From: Patiria miniata
Lineage: Eukaryota > Echinodermata > Asteroidea > Valvatida > Asterinidae
Length of the DNA: 64,000 nucleotides
Reading direction: 5' to 3'
NCBI RefSeq assembly: GCF_015706575.1
Contig: NW_024037076.1
Location: forward strand, 11,256,777 to 11,320,776
Shown: positions 60,301 to 63,161 of the stretch, in pieces
Layout of the letters: each line of letters begins with the position of its first letter
Position numbering within the stretch: position 1 is the stretch's first letter
Notes under the pieces: generated by a model
Told to the model about the DNA's origin: nothing
Databases searched by the model: none
What the model saw: only the letters and a program-made list of their open reading frames with translations
Program-made: the position numbers and the translations under genes

Positions 60301-63042
60301 AACGTCATCCGATGAAAACATATATTCCTTTGCACACTGCTTTTCATCGGTTGCTATGTGTTACAATTCCGCACTCCGGACTCAAGAACCATTGAGTTTC
60401 AGGAAAATGTGTCTGGGAGCTAGATAAGCCAATGTAAAACATCCCTGATGTCGCCGCCCTTCTATTGGTGTTACGTAAACGTTCTCTGTATTAAAGGAAA
60501 GTGGTGGGAGACCAGCTGTTGCATTTTTAAGATTTTTTTTTCAAATTCCCTATTCTTTCCAGCCAATTTCCCACCAAACATAACGCTTGTGGGCTCCATC
60601 GAAGTTATTGTGGGCAAGAACTTCATCCTGCAACTGGAAGCAGTGGATCCTGACGGCGATGACGTCACTTTCGACTTACTTGAGATGGTACCAGGGGCAG
60701 CCATCTCAGCCTTAGGTTTGTAAACAGGCAATGTATTGATTTCATTTCAAAGCTTGTACAATGTATTTAGTTTAAAAATTCAGTATCAAATTCATAAAAT
60801 TCTAATATACTCCAACATATAGTGATTGGTTGTGGTGACCACTTCAATATGGGATTTGAACCAGGCAACAGATAAGCTAATATGCTTCTTCTTGTTTTCA
60901 ATGTATTCCAAAAGGTCGATTTTCTTGGACACCAGAGAACAAGACTAAAGTGAAGATCGGCTTCCTAGCAACAGATGGAAAAGCGAGTGCCACACTGGAA
61001 CCTATCGTGAAGCTCTGTGACTGTCAGAATGACGGCACCTGCCTGTTTGATCAGTACGCGAGTGGGGTGAACATCGTTCAGGACCGATTTGGGGTAGGTT
61101 TTTTTTTAATAAAAGTAAAACAGTAACCACCACTGTCCAATATAGATTGATCTGCCACTACGCATGGGCAACGGCACATGCGCCAAACTGCATGCTCGAG
61201 CTCGCTTCACGCACACTTGCACGCATCTCGAACAATAAGGACGGCGGTTTATTGGTCAAAGTGTCATGGTGTAGGGCTTATTGGATCTGTTTTATCACAT
61301 CATCACTATTCGTGATCTTGATCCAAACGAAAAGTGAAGGTTTAGAAAACACGCAGTGCAATTCTCGAGAACAACAAAGGCGTAAAAAATTGCTACTGTA
61401 TGTTGGTTCATGAGATCAAAGTTGAATGGGGCTTGTTTTATTGCGTGTAGGTGGTGTTATGCCAATGTGAGCCTGGCTGGTCGGGAGAGTTCTGTGAAGA
61501 GAACTACGACGCGTGCGCAGACAACCCATGTTTCCTGAATGTTGATTGCGTGGATGAGGATCCACCCTCGTTGAACAGCACCTGCGGACCTTGTCCAGCG
61601 GGACTTGAGGGGGACGGGAAATCGTGTCAAGGTCAGTCAGGAATGCCTACAGTTGTCCAGAGTCACGGACAATGCTGGGGCAGGGTGGAGATAACCCTAA
61701 AGGAGCCGGGGCGGAATCCGCCGCCCCCCCCCCCCCCCTCAACTTTTTTTCTGCGATAGCATTAAAAAAAAACAATTTCGCGACCAGAGGTTGCCGCGCA
61801 GCAGAAATATTTCCGGAGCTACATGTACGCACTGTGAAAACTGTTTTCCCCATTTTTAGTGTACACAAAACAGAATTACCATTCGTGCATAATTATGGAT
61901 AATTAATTAGCCATAATTCCCAAACCCTCTGACCTATAGTCATGAATTTTTGGGGGTATGTTTATGATAAGCTGTTCTTTGCATGTACCGAGTTTCATAA
62001 ATTTGTCGTCACTCGATGGCCGAGATCATCGCTGAGAGATGGTCAAAATAGCCCGGCCCTTTTAGGGTTAAGGGATGTCACACCATTGGTCGTTTGCGTC
62101 GCCCAAATCATTGTCTGGTCAGCAAAATCTGGAGCGATGTGCCGCAATGAAGAGCACCTTTCATTTCCAAATAGTGTTCAAGATATTCTGTACTGAAAAG
62201 CTTCCAATTAGTCCTATGGTAGGGCCTACTCAGCATCCCTTCCCATCCCCTTTTTTAGAATTTGGCTGAATGGCAGCCATAACCTAGAAAAAGGGATTTT
62301 ATTAATGAGACTAACACCGGTAAACGACCACTAACAGGTATCATATTAGCATTAAACATAGTAATTTCGAAACCCTGTACTAGATTGCCGATTACGAACG
62401 AAAATTCAAGATGGCAGCCGAATATTAAAAGGACGAAAGAAAAGAACGGAAGTTACTGATCTGGTGAAAATGCTTTAAATACTGGAACAGCTATAGAAAA
62501 AATGCCAAAGACATGCAAGCCCGTTGTGTGGTCACATACAGGTTTTTTTTTATCAAAACTGCTCCTGCACTGAATGGTTGCTTTCAACTTTATGCACAGA
62601 ATATAAGCCCAGGTTGCGGTACGCCCTTAGTCCGCCATCTTTATTCTTGAGGTTCCTCATCCACTCCTCACTAATAAGTGTGTTGGGTCTGGTCATCAGA
62701 AACCCCGTTCTCTTGATAATTCAACATGAGAACGGGGTTCGAATTTCCCTTCCAGTGGTCTTCTCCCCCAACTCATGGGGGTTGTATTTGTGTGCTGAGT
62801 CCACAGAGTAGCACATGTCACCACATTGATGGTTTCAAGAAATGGAATTTGAAGACTGATTGTAATTTCCCTTTTTTGTCTGCATCTGTCTGCAGATATT
62901 GATGAGTGCGAGCTGTACAGAGACCAGCCAGCCAGCGGTGGCGGACTGGGCTGCGACCAGAACTGTCACAACATCCTCATGAACTTCACGTGTAGCTGCA
63001 ATGCTGGATACTTACTGCATGAAGATGGGAAGCAATGCATTG
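22705..63042 (+). CDS. Partial gene: CUB/LDLa-SMB-EGF-HYR-NIDO-AMOP-VWD-EGF mosaic extracellular protein (35 exons in window)
   Basis: I joined 35 exons by their GT..AG borders, reading phase and domain homology. They are 22705-23052, 27554-27667, 28426-28773, 29998-30114, 30640-30978, 31575-31691, 32744-33097, 33456-33581, 34007-34354, 35494-35613, 36123-36458, 37501-37617, 38406-38552, 39114-39242, 39600-39875, 40624-40731, 41741-41845, 42311-42553, 43964-44218, 45594-45658, 46105-46191, 47294-47461, 50027-50170, 50588-51035, 54377-54556, 54972-55082, 55938-56158, 57456-57534, 58300-58464, 58696-58812, 58941-59201, 60563-60715, 60915-61093, 61451-61631 and 62896-63042. The total is 6753 nt (2251 codons) with no frame conflict. 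The first exon begins in phase 1 and the last ends in phase 1, so the gene extends both ways and no start, signal peptide, anchor or stop is visible. NIDO-AMOP-VWD followed by EGF is the core of MUC4-type transmembrane mucins; the CUB-LDLa front is an addition. The product is inferred to be secreted or cell-surface and calcium dependent. Ligand and function are unknown. Exon chaining is by eye without transcript data. Confidence 0.85.
24314..25097. other. Intron sequence with no recognised element
   Basis: A pyrimidine tract (CCCTCCCTCCC, then CTCTCTATCTCTG) lies at about 24908-24962. Otherwise I see nothing. Confidence 0.5.
25098..25236. repeat. ~139-bp fold-back in intron 1
   Basis: ATGGTTTGAGGGTGGACAGT, then AGTTGACAAAC, is mirrored by GTTTGTCAACT and ACTGTCAACCCGAACTAAAC. 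The arms are about 58 bp with a short loop (CCTTTTCCTA) and about 80-90% pairing by eye. Confidence 0.88.
25437..26095. mobile_element. ~660-bp element with five copies of a 21-bp motif and inverted ends
   Basis: TTTCACGAAGAGCCACATA occurs directly at 25449-25469, 25629-25649, 25722-25742 and 25840-25860, and inverted at 26061-26081. The outer copies extend to inverted ends (ATATCGTCACCGTTTTCACG at the left, CGTGAAAACGGTGACAATAT at the right). No coding capacity was seen. Confidence 0.88.
26125..26602. mobile_element. Inverted-repeat element, TACAGGGTGAGT family, copy 1
   Basis: The right end is TTTACTCACCCTGTA. The arms share CATGTAGCACTTTCAAAATC and its inverse. The centre is symmetric around TCAGCACAACAAAAACAATT. 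Relatives are at 34512-35174, 44543-45021 and 56888-57300. The left terminal bases are missing here. Confidence 0.85.
26603..27100. repeat. Possible short inverted-end element
   Basis: AGACCGGTTGGCTGGTCTTC at about 26627 is partly mirrored by CCAACCGGTCTTAAAC and CCGGCCAACCA at about 27046-27083. The segment also holds the degenerate relative of the hairpin at window position 1. The limits are uncertain. Confidence 0.5.
27101..27553. other. Intron, no recognised element
   Basis: Unremarkable AT-rich sequence leading to the LDLa1 acceptor. Confidence 0.5.
27554..27667 (+). CDS. Exon 2: LDL-receptor class A repeat 1
   Basis: The acceptor is TTTATTTTTCAG and the donor GTAATG; 114 nt, phase 1-1. 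It encodes an LDLa module with six cysteines: [21 protein letters not shown] and a final [13 protein letters not shown] stands in for the usual calcium-binding DGSDE. It follows CUB1 across a 4.5-kb intron, the longest in the window, which is packed with mobile elements. Confidence 0.9.
27975..28398. repeat. Dispersed repeat with TCTG tract, copy B
   Basis: It matches 117-550, with a shorter TCTG/GTCT tract at about 28014-28070. It ends directly against the start of the duplicated CUB2 block. Confidence 0.85.
28401..29628 (+). repeat. Duplicated CUB exon plus intron, copy 2
   Basis: Counterpart of 22680-24313. The coding exon and the intron are similarly conserved by eye, which indicates a young duplication. 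Confidence 0.9.
28426..28773 (+). CDS. Exon 3: CUB domain 2 (recent duplicate of CUB1)
   Basis: The acceptor TTTTAATACACAG and donor GTAAGCC are identical to those of exon 1; 348 nt, phase 1-1. The protein differs from CUB1 at few positions (for example [19 protein letters not shown]). It keeps [25 protein letters not shown] and TADGS..YSGF and has no cysteines. The similarity runs on through about 0.85 kb of the following intron, so this is a genomic duplication rather than convergent conservation. Confidence 0.92.
29998..30114 (+). CDS. Exon 4: LDLa repeat 2
   Basis: The acceptor is TTTGTTGTAG and the donor GTAAGAC; 117 nt, phase 1-1. It is the most canonical LDLa in the gene: six cysteines, SSWQCDD in the middle and DGSDELGC at the end, so the calcium cage appears complete. 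It pairs with CUB2. Confidence 0.92.
30640..30978 (+). CDS. Exon 5: CUB domain 3
   Basis: The acceptor is TTTTTCTGACAG and the donor GTAGGC; 339 nt, phase 1-1. A divergent [45 protein letters not shown] and a C-terminal [11 protein letters not shown]. It has no cysteine. The YD pair before the AGDG loop is replaced by FVLRAGDG and the late TDG by ERGKS, so calcium binding may be lost here. Several NXT/S sites (NET, NNT) could be N-glycosylated. Confidence 0.88.
31575..31691 (+). CDS. Exon 6: LDLa repeat 3
   Basis: The acceptor is TTGACTTTCAG and the donor GTAATG; 117 nt, phase 1-1. Six cysteines ([22 protein letters not shown]). The acidic cluster reads DDNDE rather than DGSDE. It sits between CUB3 and CUB4. 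Confidence 0.9.
31780..31935 (+). pseudogene. LINE reverse-transcriptase C-terminal remnant
   Basis: One frame from about 31862 reads [20 protein letters not shown], the WN.LP..I.......F pattern at the C-terminus of many non-LTR retrotransposon polymerases. It is short and has no intact open frame upstream, so it is a dead fragment inside the intron between LDLa3 and CUB4. Confidence 0.7.
31936..32360. repeat. G-rich repeat fragment
   Basis: GGGGCAGATCCAGGAATTTTC precedes a run of about 21 G at 31961-31981, and a second G-rich stretch lies at about 32041-32070. The runs could form G-quadruplexes. The flanks look like one end of an interspersed repeat; the other end is unclear. Confidence 0.6.
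32490..32640 (+). repeat. Possible degenerate tRNA-derived SINE
   Basis: GTGGTTAGAGCGTGGAGCTA followed 15-20 bp later by GATTCGAATTCC resembles box A and box B of a tRNA-derived promoter. No tail was identified. Confidence 0.5.
32744..33097 (+). CDS. Exon 7: CUB domain 4
   Basis: The acceptor is GGTTTCCTTTCAG and the donor GTAAGAC; 354 nt, phase 1-1. CUB marks are [20 protein letters not shown], the [12 protein letters not shown] loop, [19 protein letters not shown] and [14 protein letters not shown]. It has a single cysteine (LLCAGDG), the only one in the six CUB domains, which would be unpaired within the domain. NET and NIT are potential N-glycosylation sites. Confidence 0.92.
33456..33581 (+). 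CDS. Exon 8: LDLa repeat 4 (altered calcium loop)
   Basis: The acceptor is TTTCGTTGCAG and the donor GTAAATAA; 126 nt, phase 1-1. Six cysteines are kept ([24 protein letters not shown]). The last segment is lengthened to [13 protein letters not shown], so the DGSDE calcium motif is degraded to AEGDE with extra residues. Confidence 0.88.
34007..34354 (+). CDS. Exon 9: CUB domain 5
   Basis: The acceptor is GTTTCTATACAG and the donor GTAAAGC; 348 nt, phase 1-1. It has [48 protein letters not shown] and [13 protein letters not shown]. It has no cysteine. The start ([18 protein letters not shown]) closely matches CUB1, CUB2 and CUB4. Confidence 0.92.
34512..35174. mobile_element. TACAGGGTGAGT family, copy 2 (longer, diverged)
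   Basis: It ends in GACTGACCCTGTA at the right. The arms share CCAATTTCATAAGCTACTTT and its inverse (AAAGTAGCTTATGAAATTGG). The interior differs from the other copies. Confidence 0.75.
35175..35493. other. Intron remainder before LDLa5
   Basis: No recognised feature. Confidence 0.45.
35494..35613 (+). CDS. Exon 10: LDLa repeat 5
   Basis: The acceptor is ATCTTGTCTCACAG and the donor GTAAGAA; 120 nt, phase 1-1. Six cysteines and a canonical DGSDEINC end. It is one codon longer than its siblings because the donor lies after TGTGACA, giving INCD before the junction. Confidence 0.9.
35614..36122. other. Intron between LDLa5 and CUB6
   Basis: No repeats recognised. A strong polypyrimidine tract (about 36095-36121) precedes the acceptor. 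Confidence 0.5.
36123..36458 (+). CDS. Exon 11: CUB domain 6
   Basis: The acceptor is a long T-tract ending TTCGTTAG and the donor GTAAGC; 336 nt, phase 1-1. It has [50 protein letters not shown] and [10 protein letters not shown]. It has no cysteine. The AGDG loop has become AGDSG and the late TDG is LDSGK, so calcium ligands are only partly retained. Confidence 0.9.
37165..37298. repeat. ~134-bp fold-back in the CUB6-LDLa6 intron
   Basis: AGTAGTATGTGTGGGGTAAA, then TCAGGCCTTGTTTGAGG, is mirrored by CCTCAAACAAGGCCTGA and TTTATCCCATACATACTAC. The arms are about 45 bp. Confidence 0.9.
37501..37617 (+). CDS. Exon 12: LDLa repeat 6
   Basis: The acceptor is CTTTCTTTATTTTAG and the donor GTAGGC; 117 nt, phase 1-1. 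Six cysteines: [23 protein letters not shown]. The acidic cluster reads DDIDE. It is the last of the six CUB-LDLa pairs. Confidence 0.92.
37730..37915 (-). repeat. SINE-like fragment, reverse orientation
   Basis: On the minus strand it reads GTGGCCTAGTGGTTAGGATT (box A-like), followed by GTCCTCGGGCAAGCCATCC, as in tRNA-derived SINEs elsewhere in the window. Confidence 0.65.
37916..38405. other. Intron before the SMB exon
   Basis: Nothing recognised. Confidence 0.5.
38406..38552 (+). CDS. Exon 13: somatomedin B (SMB) domain
   Basis: The acceptor is TCTTTTCCTCCATAG and the donor GTCAGAG; 147 nt, phase 1-1. It has the eight-cysteine SMB pattern: [19 protein letters not shown] and EHC. The SMB hallmark CxCDxxC is seen as CWCDAAC, and the CC pair is followed by SDY. 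A short Thr-rich linker (PTTTAQP) follows, possibly O-glycosylated. SMB domains occur in vitronectin and ENPP proteins and mediate protein contacts; the partner here is unknown. Confidence 0.93.
38553..39113. other. Intron with a short hairpin
   Basis: TTGTCACAAGGCCACTTG and CAAGTGGTCTGTGTGACAA at about 38849-38886 form a compact hairpin. No other feature. Confidence 0.6.
39114..39242 (+). CDS. Exon 14: calcium-binding EGF domain
   Basis: The acceptor is TCATCCTGTAG and the donor GTAACTT; 129 nt, phase 1-1. [13 protein letters not shown] opens the domain with the D-E of calcium-binding EGFs. It is followed by [12 protein letters not shown] and [10 protein letters not shown], giving six cysteines and an aromatic after the hydroxylation-type Asn/Asp position. 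Confidence 0.93.
39600..39875 (+). CDS. Exon 15: HYR (hyalin repeat) domain 1
   Basis: The acceptor is CATTCCCAG and the donor GTAGGTG; 276 nt, phase 1-1. It begins [16 protein letters not shown] and ends [21 protein letters not shown], matching the HYR pattern of two conserved cysteines and a TATD element before the last strands. HYR is an Ig-like adhesion fold found in hyalin, polydom and sushi proteins. Confidence 0.9.
39876..40623. other. Intron with an unclassified insertion
   Basis: AATTACCCGGAAAA occurs at about 40010 and again at about 40489, bracketing about 480 bp of GC-richer sequence. It may be an insertion with a duplicated flank, but no element family was recognised. Confidence 0.4.
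40624..40731 (+). CDS. Exon 16: short cysteine-rich segment, unclassified
   Basis: The acceptor is GCATTACAACAG and the donor GTAAGTT; 108 nt, phase 1-1. It encodes 36 residues with seven cysteines (FC, NCIC, DCTC, NC, DC). Phase, good splice sites and its place between HYR1 and an EGF-like exon support a real exon. The spacing is not a clean EGF, and an odd cysteine count suggests it pairs with the next exon. I do not recognise a family. Confidence 0.7.
41048..41334 (+). mobile_element. tRNA-derived SINE
   Basis: Box A-like TGGCCCAACGGTTACAGTG and box B-like GAGTTCGAACCCTG are correctly spaced at about 41060-41115. They are followed by TTGGGCAAGACACTTTACC and a LINE-like tail (TATAGCGCTTTGAGACC, then AAGTGCTGTGAAAGC). 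The body is shared with the minus-strand copy at 59330-59670. Confidence 0.85.
41337..41523. mobile_element. Tc1/mariner-like MITE, 187 bp
   Basis: The left end CAGTCGACTCTCGTTATAA is matched inversely by TTATAATGAAAGTCGACTG. TA is present on both outer flanks (41335-41336 and 41524-41525), the target duplication of Tc1/mariner elements. It sits immediately after the SINE. A decayed relative may be at about 56300-56440. Confidence 0.87.
41741..41845 (+). CDS. Exon 17: EGF-like half-domain
   Basis: The acceptor is TTATGTAAACAG and the donor GTAAGC; 105 nt, phase 1-1. It has only four cysteines ([18 protein letters not shown]), with the PGHSGPRC ending typical of the C-terminal half of an EGF domain. 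It may complete a domain with exon 16. Confidence 0.78.
42311..42553 (+). CDS. Exon 18: HYR domain 2
   Basis: The acceptor is GTTTATTTTTCAG and the donor GTAATT; 243 nt, phase 1-1. It has [16 protein letters not shown] and then [20 protein letters not shown] and DCLISFSV. This is the HYR order of a first Cys in the middle, the G..FxxGxHxVxC strand, and a final CxxxFxV. The usual CP at the N-terminus is absent. Confidence 0.85.
42771..42897. repeat. 127-bp fold-back A
   Basis: CAAATAATGAATGTTT, then GAATCATTTCAT, is mirrored by ATGAAATGATTC and AAACATTCATTATTTG, with a GACAGATGA/TCATCTGTC core. It directly abuts the element at 42898. Confidence 0.88.
42898..43224. mobile_element. 327-bp terminal-inverted-repeat MITE
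   Basis: TTTTATATAACACCTGAATA, then AATCC..GTCATCTGATTGGT, at the left is matched inversely by TATTCAGGTGTTGTATAAAA and its inner extension at the right. The TIRs are about 45 bp. Inside, 43075-43125 is a near-perfect hairpin (AATGGAAGTTCTATT/AATAGAACTTCCATT). Confidence 0.85.
43428..43673. repeat. 246-bp fold-back B
   Basis: Arms of about 100 bp: AATGAATGAAAGGTTTG, ATGGTTCTGAAAAGAACCAG and TTCCGGTCAGTATGC are mirrored by GCATACTGACCGGAA, TTTTTTCAGAACCAT and AAACCTTTCATTCAT. ATTATGATGAGCAT occurs on both sides of it. Confidence 0.88.
43964..44218 (+). CDS. Exon 19: HYR domain 3
   Basis: The acceptor is GTTCCCGTATAG and the donor GTAAGAC; 255 nt, phase 1-1. It shares with HYR2 the string GGVFGVG.H, followed by [20 protein letters not shown]. 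It is the last domain before NIDO. Confidence 0.87.
44543..45021. mobile_element. TACAGGGTGAGT family, copy 3 (best ends)
   Basis: The left terminus TACAGGGTGAGTAAAAA and the right terminus TTTTTACTCAGCCTGTA are inverse. The subterminal arms (TACATGTAACACTTTCAAAA and inverse) and the centre CCACCGTTTTAAAGTTCTGT/inverse are shared with 26125-26602 and 56888-57300. 479 bp, no coding capacity. Confidence 0.88.
45398..45570 (-). repeat. SINE-like fragment, reverse orientation
   Basis: AAGTGTCTTGCCCATGGACA and GGGTTCAAAACCCACATG resemble the minus-strand body and box B of the SINEs in the window. Confidence 0.5.
45594..45658 (+). CDS. Exon 20: start of NIDO domain
   Basis: The acceptor is TTGGTTTTTATAG and the donor GTAAGT; 65 nt, phase 1 to 0. 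It encodes [20 protein letters not shown], the FGEE.GD start of a NIDO (nidogen/MUC4) domain. The reading phase switches from the 1-1 exons upstream to 0-0 exons here. The basic SRKR string is a possible proprotein cleavage site but lacks the P4 arginine of furin. Confidence 0.83.
46105..46191 (+). CDS. Exon 21: NIDO domain, second segment
   Basis: The acceptor is TTTATCTTGCAG and the donor GTGAGT; 87 nt, phase 0-0. It contains [13 protein letters not shown], the NIDO strand that leads to the NG turn in the next exon. Confidence 0.83.
46192..47293. other. Intron between exons 21 and 22
   Basis: No recognised element. The stretch from about 47033 is open into exon 22, but this frame is intronic: a good polypyrimidine tract and CAG precede the NIDO segment. 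Confidence 0.55.
47294..47461 (+). CDS. Exon 22: NIDO domain core
   Basis: The acceptor is TTTCTTTCTGCAG and the donor GTACGT; 168 nt, phase 0-0. It has the NIDO core [25 protein letters not shown] and DNVFWQ. The IAPFWADV motif is diagnostic of NIDO in nidogen, MUC4 and SNED1-type proteins. Confidence 0.92.
47600..47905 (-). mobile_element. tRNA-derived SINE, reverse orientation, with internal 27-bp duplication
   Basis: On the minus strand it reads TGGCCTAGCGGTTAAGAGCA (box A) and GTGGGTTCGAACC (box B), the order of a tRNA gene. The box B segment (GGTTCGAACCCACGCC and CTTTGTTTTCCT) is tandemly repeated at about 47798-47850. Confidence 0.8.
48130..50010. repeat. 1.9-kb fold-back of AGGTCA-containing units
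   Basis: The left arm (about 48130-48770) has TTGACCTCTGATGACC-type units. The right arm (about 49270-50010) has the inverse, GGTCACCAGAGGTCA (49720-49740, 49867-49881). The outer left GTGATAACAGCATAAAACTT matches the inverse of AAGTTTGATGCTTTTATCAC at the outer right. The right arm overlaps the intron 3' end just before exon 23. Confidence 0.82.
50027..50170 (+). CDS. Exon 23: NIDO domain, continued
   Basis: The acceptor is TTTGCTCGGCAG and the donor GTAAGTC; 144 nt, phase 0-0. It has [14 protein letters not shown], the strand in which NIDO domains carry W..IxTW. A 2.6-kb intron containing a large fold-back separates it from exon 22. Confidence 0.88.
50588..51035 (+). CDS. Exon 24: end of NIDO and start of AMOP
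   Basis: The acceptor is TTTTTGTTCAATAG and the donor GTAAGT; 448 nt, phase 0 to 1, the largest exon. [20 protein letters not shown] closes the NIDO sheet. After [14 protein letters not shown] the AMOP domain begins near [13 protein letters not shown] and continues through [16 protein letters not shown], matching the AMOP order of C..W followed by CPC..W. AMOP domains occur in MUC4, SUSD2 and ISM proteins and are implicated in adhesion. Confidence 0.93.
51036..51512. other. Intron 5' part after exon 24
   Basis: Nothing recognised until the AAAG target duplication at 51509-51512. Confidence 0.5.
51513..54042 (+). mobile_element. Non-autonomous LTR retroelement with 644-bp LTRs
   Basis: The 5' LTR 51513-52156 and 3' LTR 53399-54042 are both 644 bp, begin TGTAACCGG and end GGTCACA. 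I saw one difference (C/T at about 51871/53757). AAAG flanks the element on both sides (51509-51512 and 54043-54046). A purine-rich CAGTGGAGAAA precedes the 3' LTR. The 1.24-kb interior has no gag, protease or polymerase frame. A repeat of about 115 bp occurs twice in it (about 52427 and 52681), and GACAAGCAGTGGAGAC-type strings occur twice near 52978 and 53070. Confidence 0.93.
54047..54376. other. Intron remainder before exon 25
   Basis: No recognised feature. Confidence 0.5.
54377..54556 (+). CDS. Exon 25: AMOP domain, middle
   Basis: The acceptor is TTCTGTCTACAG and the donor GTAAGT; 180 nt, phase 1-1. It contains [17 protein letters not shown] and [14 protein letters not shown], matching the AMOP CC.Y segment. 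The 3.3-kb intron before it carries the LTR element. Confidence 0.9.
54972..55082 (+). CDS. Exon 26: AMOP domain, end
   Basis: The acceptor is CACATTTAACAG and the donor GTAAGT; 111 nt, phase 1-1. [19 protein letters not shown] followed by CRWYRPPAW is the closing CC...C..Y...RP segment of AMOP. Confidence 0.9.
55083..55937. other. Intron between AMOP and VWD
   Basis: It contains TTTCCATAGACTTTGTACAC at about 55491, a string typical of the TGACGTCA modules upstream, and a short direct repeat (AGATTAACCTTTCTCCGA / AAATTAACCTTTCTCCGA) at about 55702 and 55736. No gene. Confidence 0.55.
55938..56158 (+). CDS. Exon 27: VWD domain start with GDPH motif
   Basis: The acceptor is ATTTAAAAAG and the donor GTCTCT, both weaker than most in the gene; 221 nt, phase 1 to 0. 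[20 protein letters not shown] followed by GEYTL is a strong match to the MUC4-type VWD start. GDPH is the known site of Asp-Pro cleavage in MUC4 and gel-forming mucins. NG..GEY is retained. Confidence 0.9.
56888..57300. mobile_element. TACAGGGTGAGT family, copy 4
   Basis: It shares TCTGCATGTAGCACTTTCG, GTTCTGTCCACGGATCACAA and the inverse arm TAGATTTTGAAAGTGCTACA with the other copies. The terminal bases are eroded. Confidence 0.82.
57456..57534 (+). CDS. Exon 28: VWD domain, second segment
   Basis: The acceptor is CATTCGATACAG and the donor GTAAGG; 79 nt, phase 0 to 1. It encodes IEIKLSDD and [11 protein letters not shown], the VWD strand pair ending in VNG. An alternative upstream acceptor at 57398 (CCATCAG) would add 19 codons; I prefer the shorter form because it joins AVYTGEAK to IEIKLSDD without a gap. 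Confidence 0.8.
57630..58265 (-). pseudogene. 5'-truncated LINE, reverse-transcriptase C-terminus
   Basis: A minus-strand frame (57786-58265) of 159 residues includes [45 protein letters not shown] and [10 protein letters not shown]. This is the conserved tail of non-LTR retrotransposon polymerases (R.QNAAARL...LHWLPV..RI.FK.....W..LP..IR). The catalytic part is missing, so this is a dead 3' fragment with its 3' UTR at about 57630-57785 (GGCGCTATACAATG). Confidence 0.9.
58300..58464 (+). CDS. Exon 29: VWD domain, third segment
   Basis: The acceptor is TATTTTCTCGTAG and the donor GTATGG; 165 nt, phase 1-1. It has [20 protein letters not shown] and ends KGKTKGILG, the VWD segment leading into GLLG. 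NNS is a possible N-glycosylation site. Confidence 0.87.
58696..58812 (+). CDS. Exon 30: VWD domain, [10 protein letters not shown] segment
   Basis: The acceptor is AATCTGCTCAG and the donor GTAAGA; 117 nt, phase 1-1. [17 protein letters not shown] matches the calcium-loop segment of MUC4/SUSD2 VWD domains (G..G.WNDD..DD....G). Confidence 0.92.
58941..59201 (+). CDS. Exon 31: VWD C-terminal/MUC4-like post-VWD segment
   Basis: The acceptor is GATAATTTCAG and the donor GTAAGT; 261 nt, phase 1-1. With the last base of exon 30 it reads [13 protein letters not shown], the W.V..SLF.Y signature after VWD. It continues through FTPDFLQDL and a short cysteine pair (AVCG..KVC). LALNDTS contains a glycosylation sequon. 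Confidence 0.9.
59330..59670 (-). mobile_element. tRNA-derived SINE, reverse orientation
   Basis: On the minus strand it reads GCGTCAGTGGTTAAGGGCAT (box A), GTGGGTTCGAGTCCGTCC (box B) and GGCAAGGCACTTTGTCAC. The tail contains AAAGCGCTTTGATC. It is the same family as 41048-41334. Confidence 0.82.
59850..60092. mobile_element. ~243-bp MITE with ~70-bp inverted ends
   Basis: ATTTGCTTTTTGTCAATCCA, then AAATCGAGTTTGTGCCACTT, is mirrored by AAGTGGCACAAAATCGATTT and TGAATTGACAAAAGCAAAT. The outer GTTTCATCTC/AAGATCAAAC also pairs. Target duplication not identified. Confidence 0.82.
60093..60562. other. Intron remainder before exon 32
   Basis: Nothing recognised. Confidence 0.45.
60563..60715 (+). 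CDS. Exon 32: cadherin-like/Ig-like fold, first half
   Basis: The acceptor is ATTCTTTCCAG and the donor GTTTGT; 153 nt, phase 1-1. [20 protein letters not shown], then [16 protein letters not shown]. The DPDGD.V.F motif is shared by cadherin-like and He_PIG-type Ig folds and occurs at this place in MUC4-type proteins. The donor GTTTGT is weak, but the frame continues correctly. Confidence 0.83.
60915..61093 (+). CDS. Exon 33: end of cadherin-like fold and start of EGF
   Basis: The acceptor is TATTCCAAAAG and the donor GTAGGT; 179 nt, phase 1 to 0. RFSWTP and [12 protein letters not shown] complete the previous fold, then [12 protein letters not shown] opens an EGF domain. Confidence 0.87.
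61451..61631 (+). CDS. Exon 34: EGF domain end plus second EGF-like domain
   Basis: The acceptor is TATTGCGTGTAG and the donor GTCAGT; 181 nt, phase 0 to 1. [19 protein letters not shown] closes one EGF and opens the next, which runs [29 protein letters not shown]. Confidence 0.9.
61692..62071. mobile_element. piggyBac-like MITE, copy 1 (eroded left end)
   Basis: The left end is TAACCCTAAAGGAGCCGGG and the right end CCCGGCCCTTTTAGGGTTAA. The interior matches 63162-63610 (GAATTACCATTCGT, GACCTATAGTCATGAA, CGAGTTTCA.AAATTTCGTC-like). It has a C run at about 61723-61738. Confidence 0.82.
62072..62895. other. Intron before the last exon
   Basis: A 21-bp inverted pair (GAAACCCCGTTCTC..GAGAACGGGGTTC) lies at about 62699-62741. 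Otherwise nothing recognised. Confidence 0.5.
62896..63042 (+). CDS. Exon 35: calcium-binding EGF domain
   Basis: The acceptor is TCTGTCTGCAG and the donor GTAAAAT; 147 nt, phase 1-1. [11 protein letters not shown] opens a calcium-binding [21 protein letters not shown] and GKQC complete it. It is the last exon visible; the gene must continue beyond the window because the exon ends in phase 1. Confidence 0.93.
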
Positions 63043-63161
63043 GTAAAATTAATCCAGACGTCAGTCTTTGATTGACTTTTGTCTCGTATGGTGAATTCTA
63101 AATTAGTGGAGTAATAGGAGGACACAACTTGATGTGCATTTCCAATCGTAGCGGTACGCCA

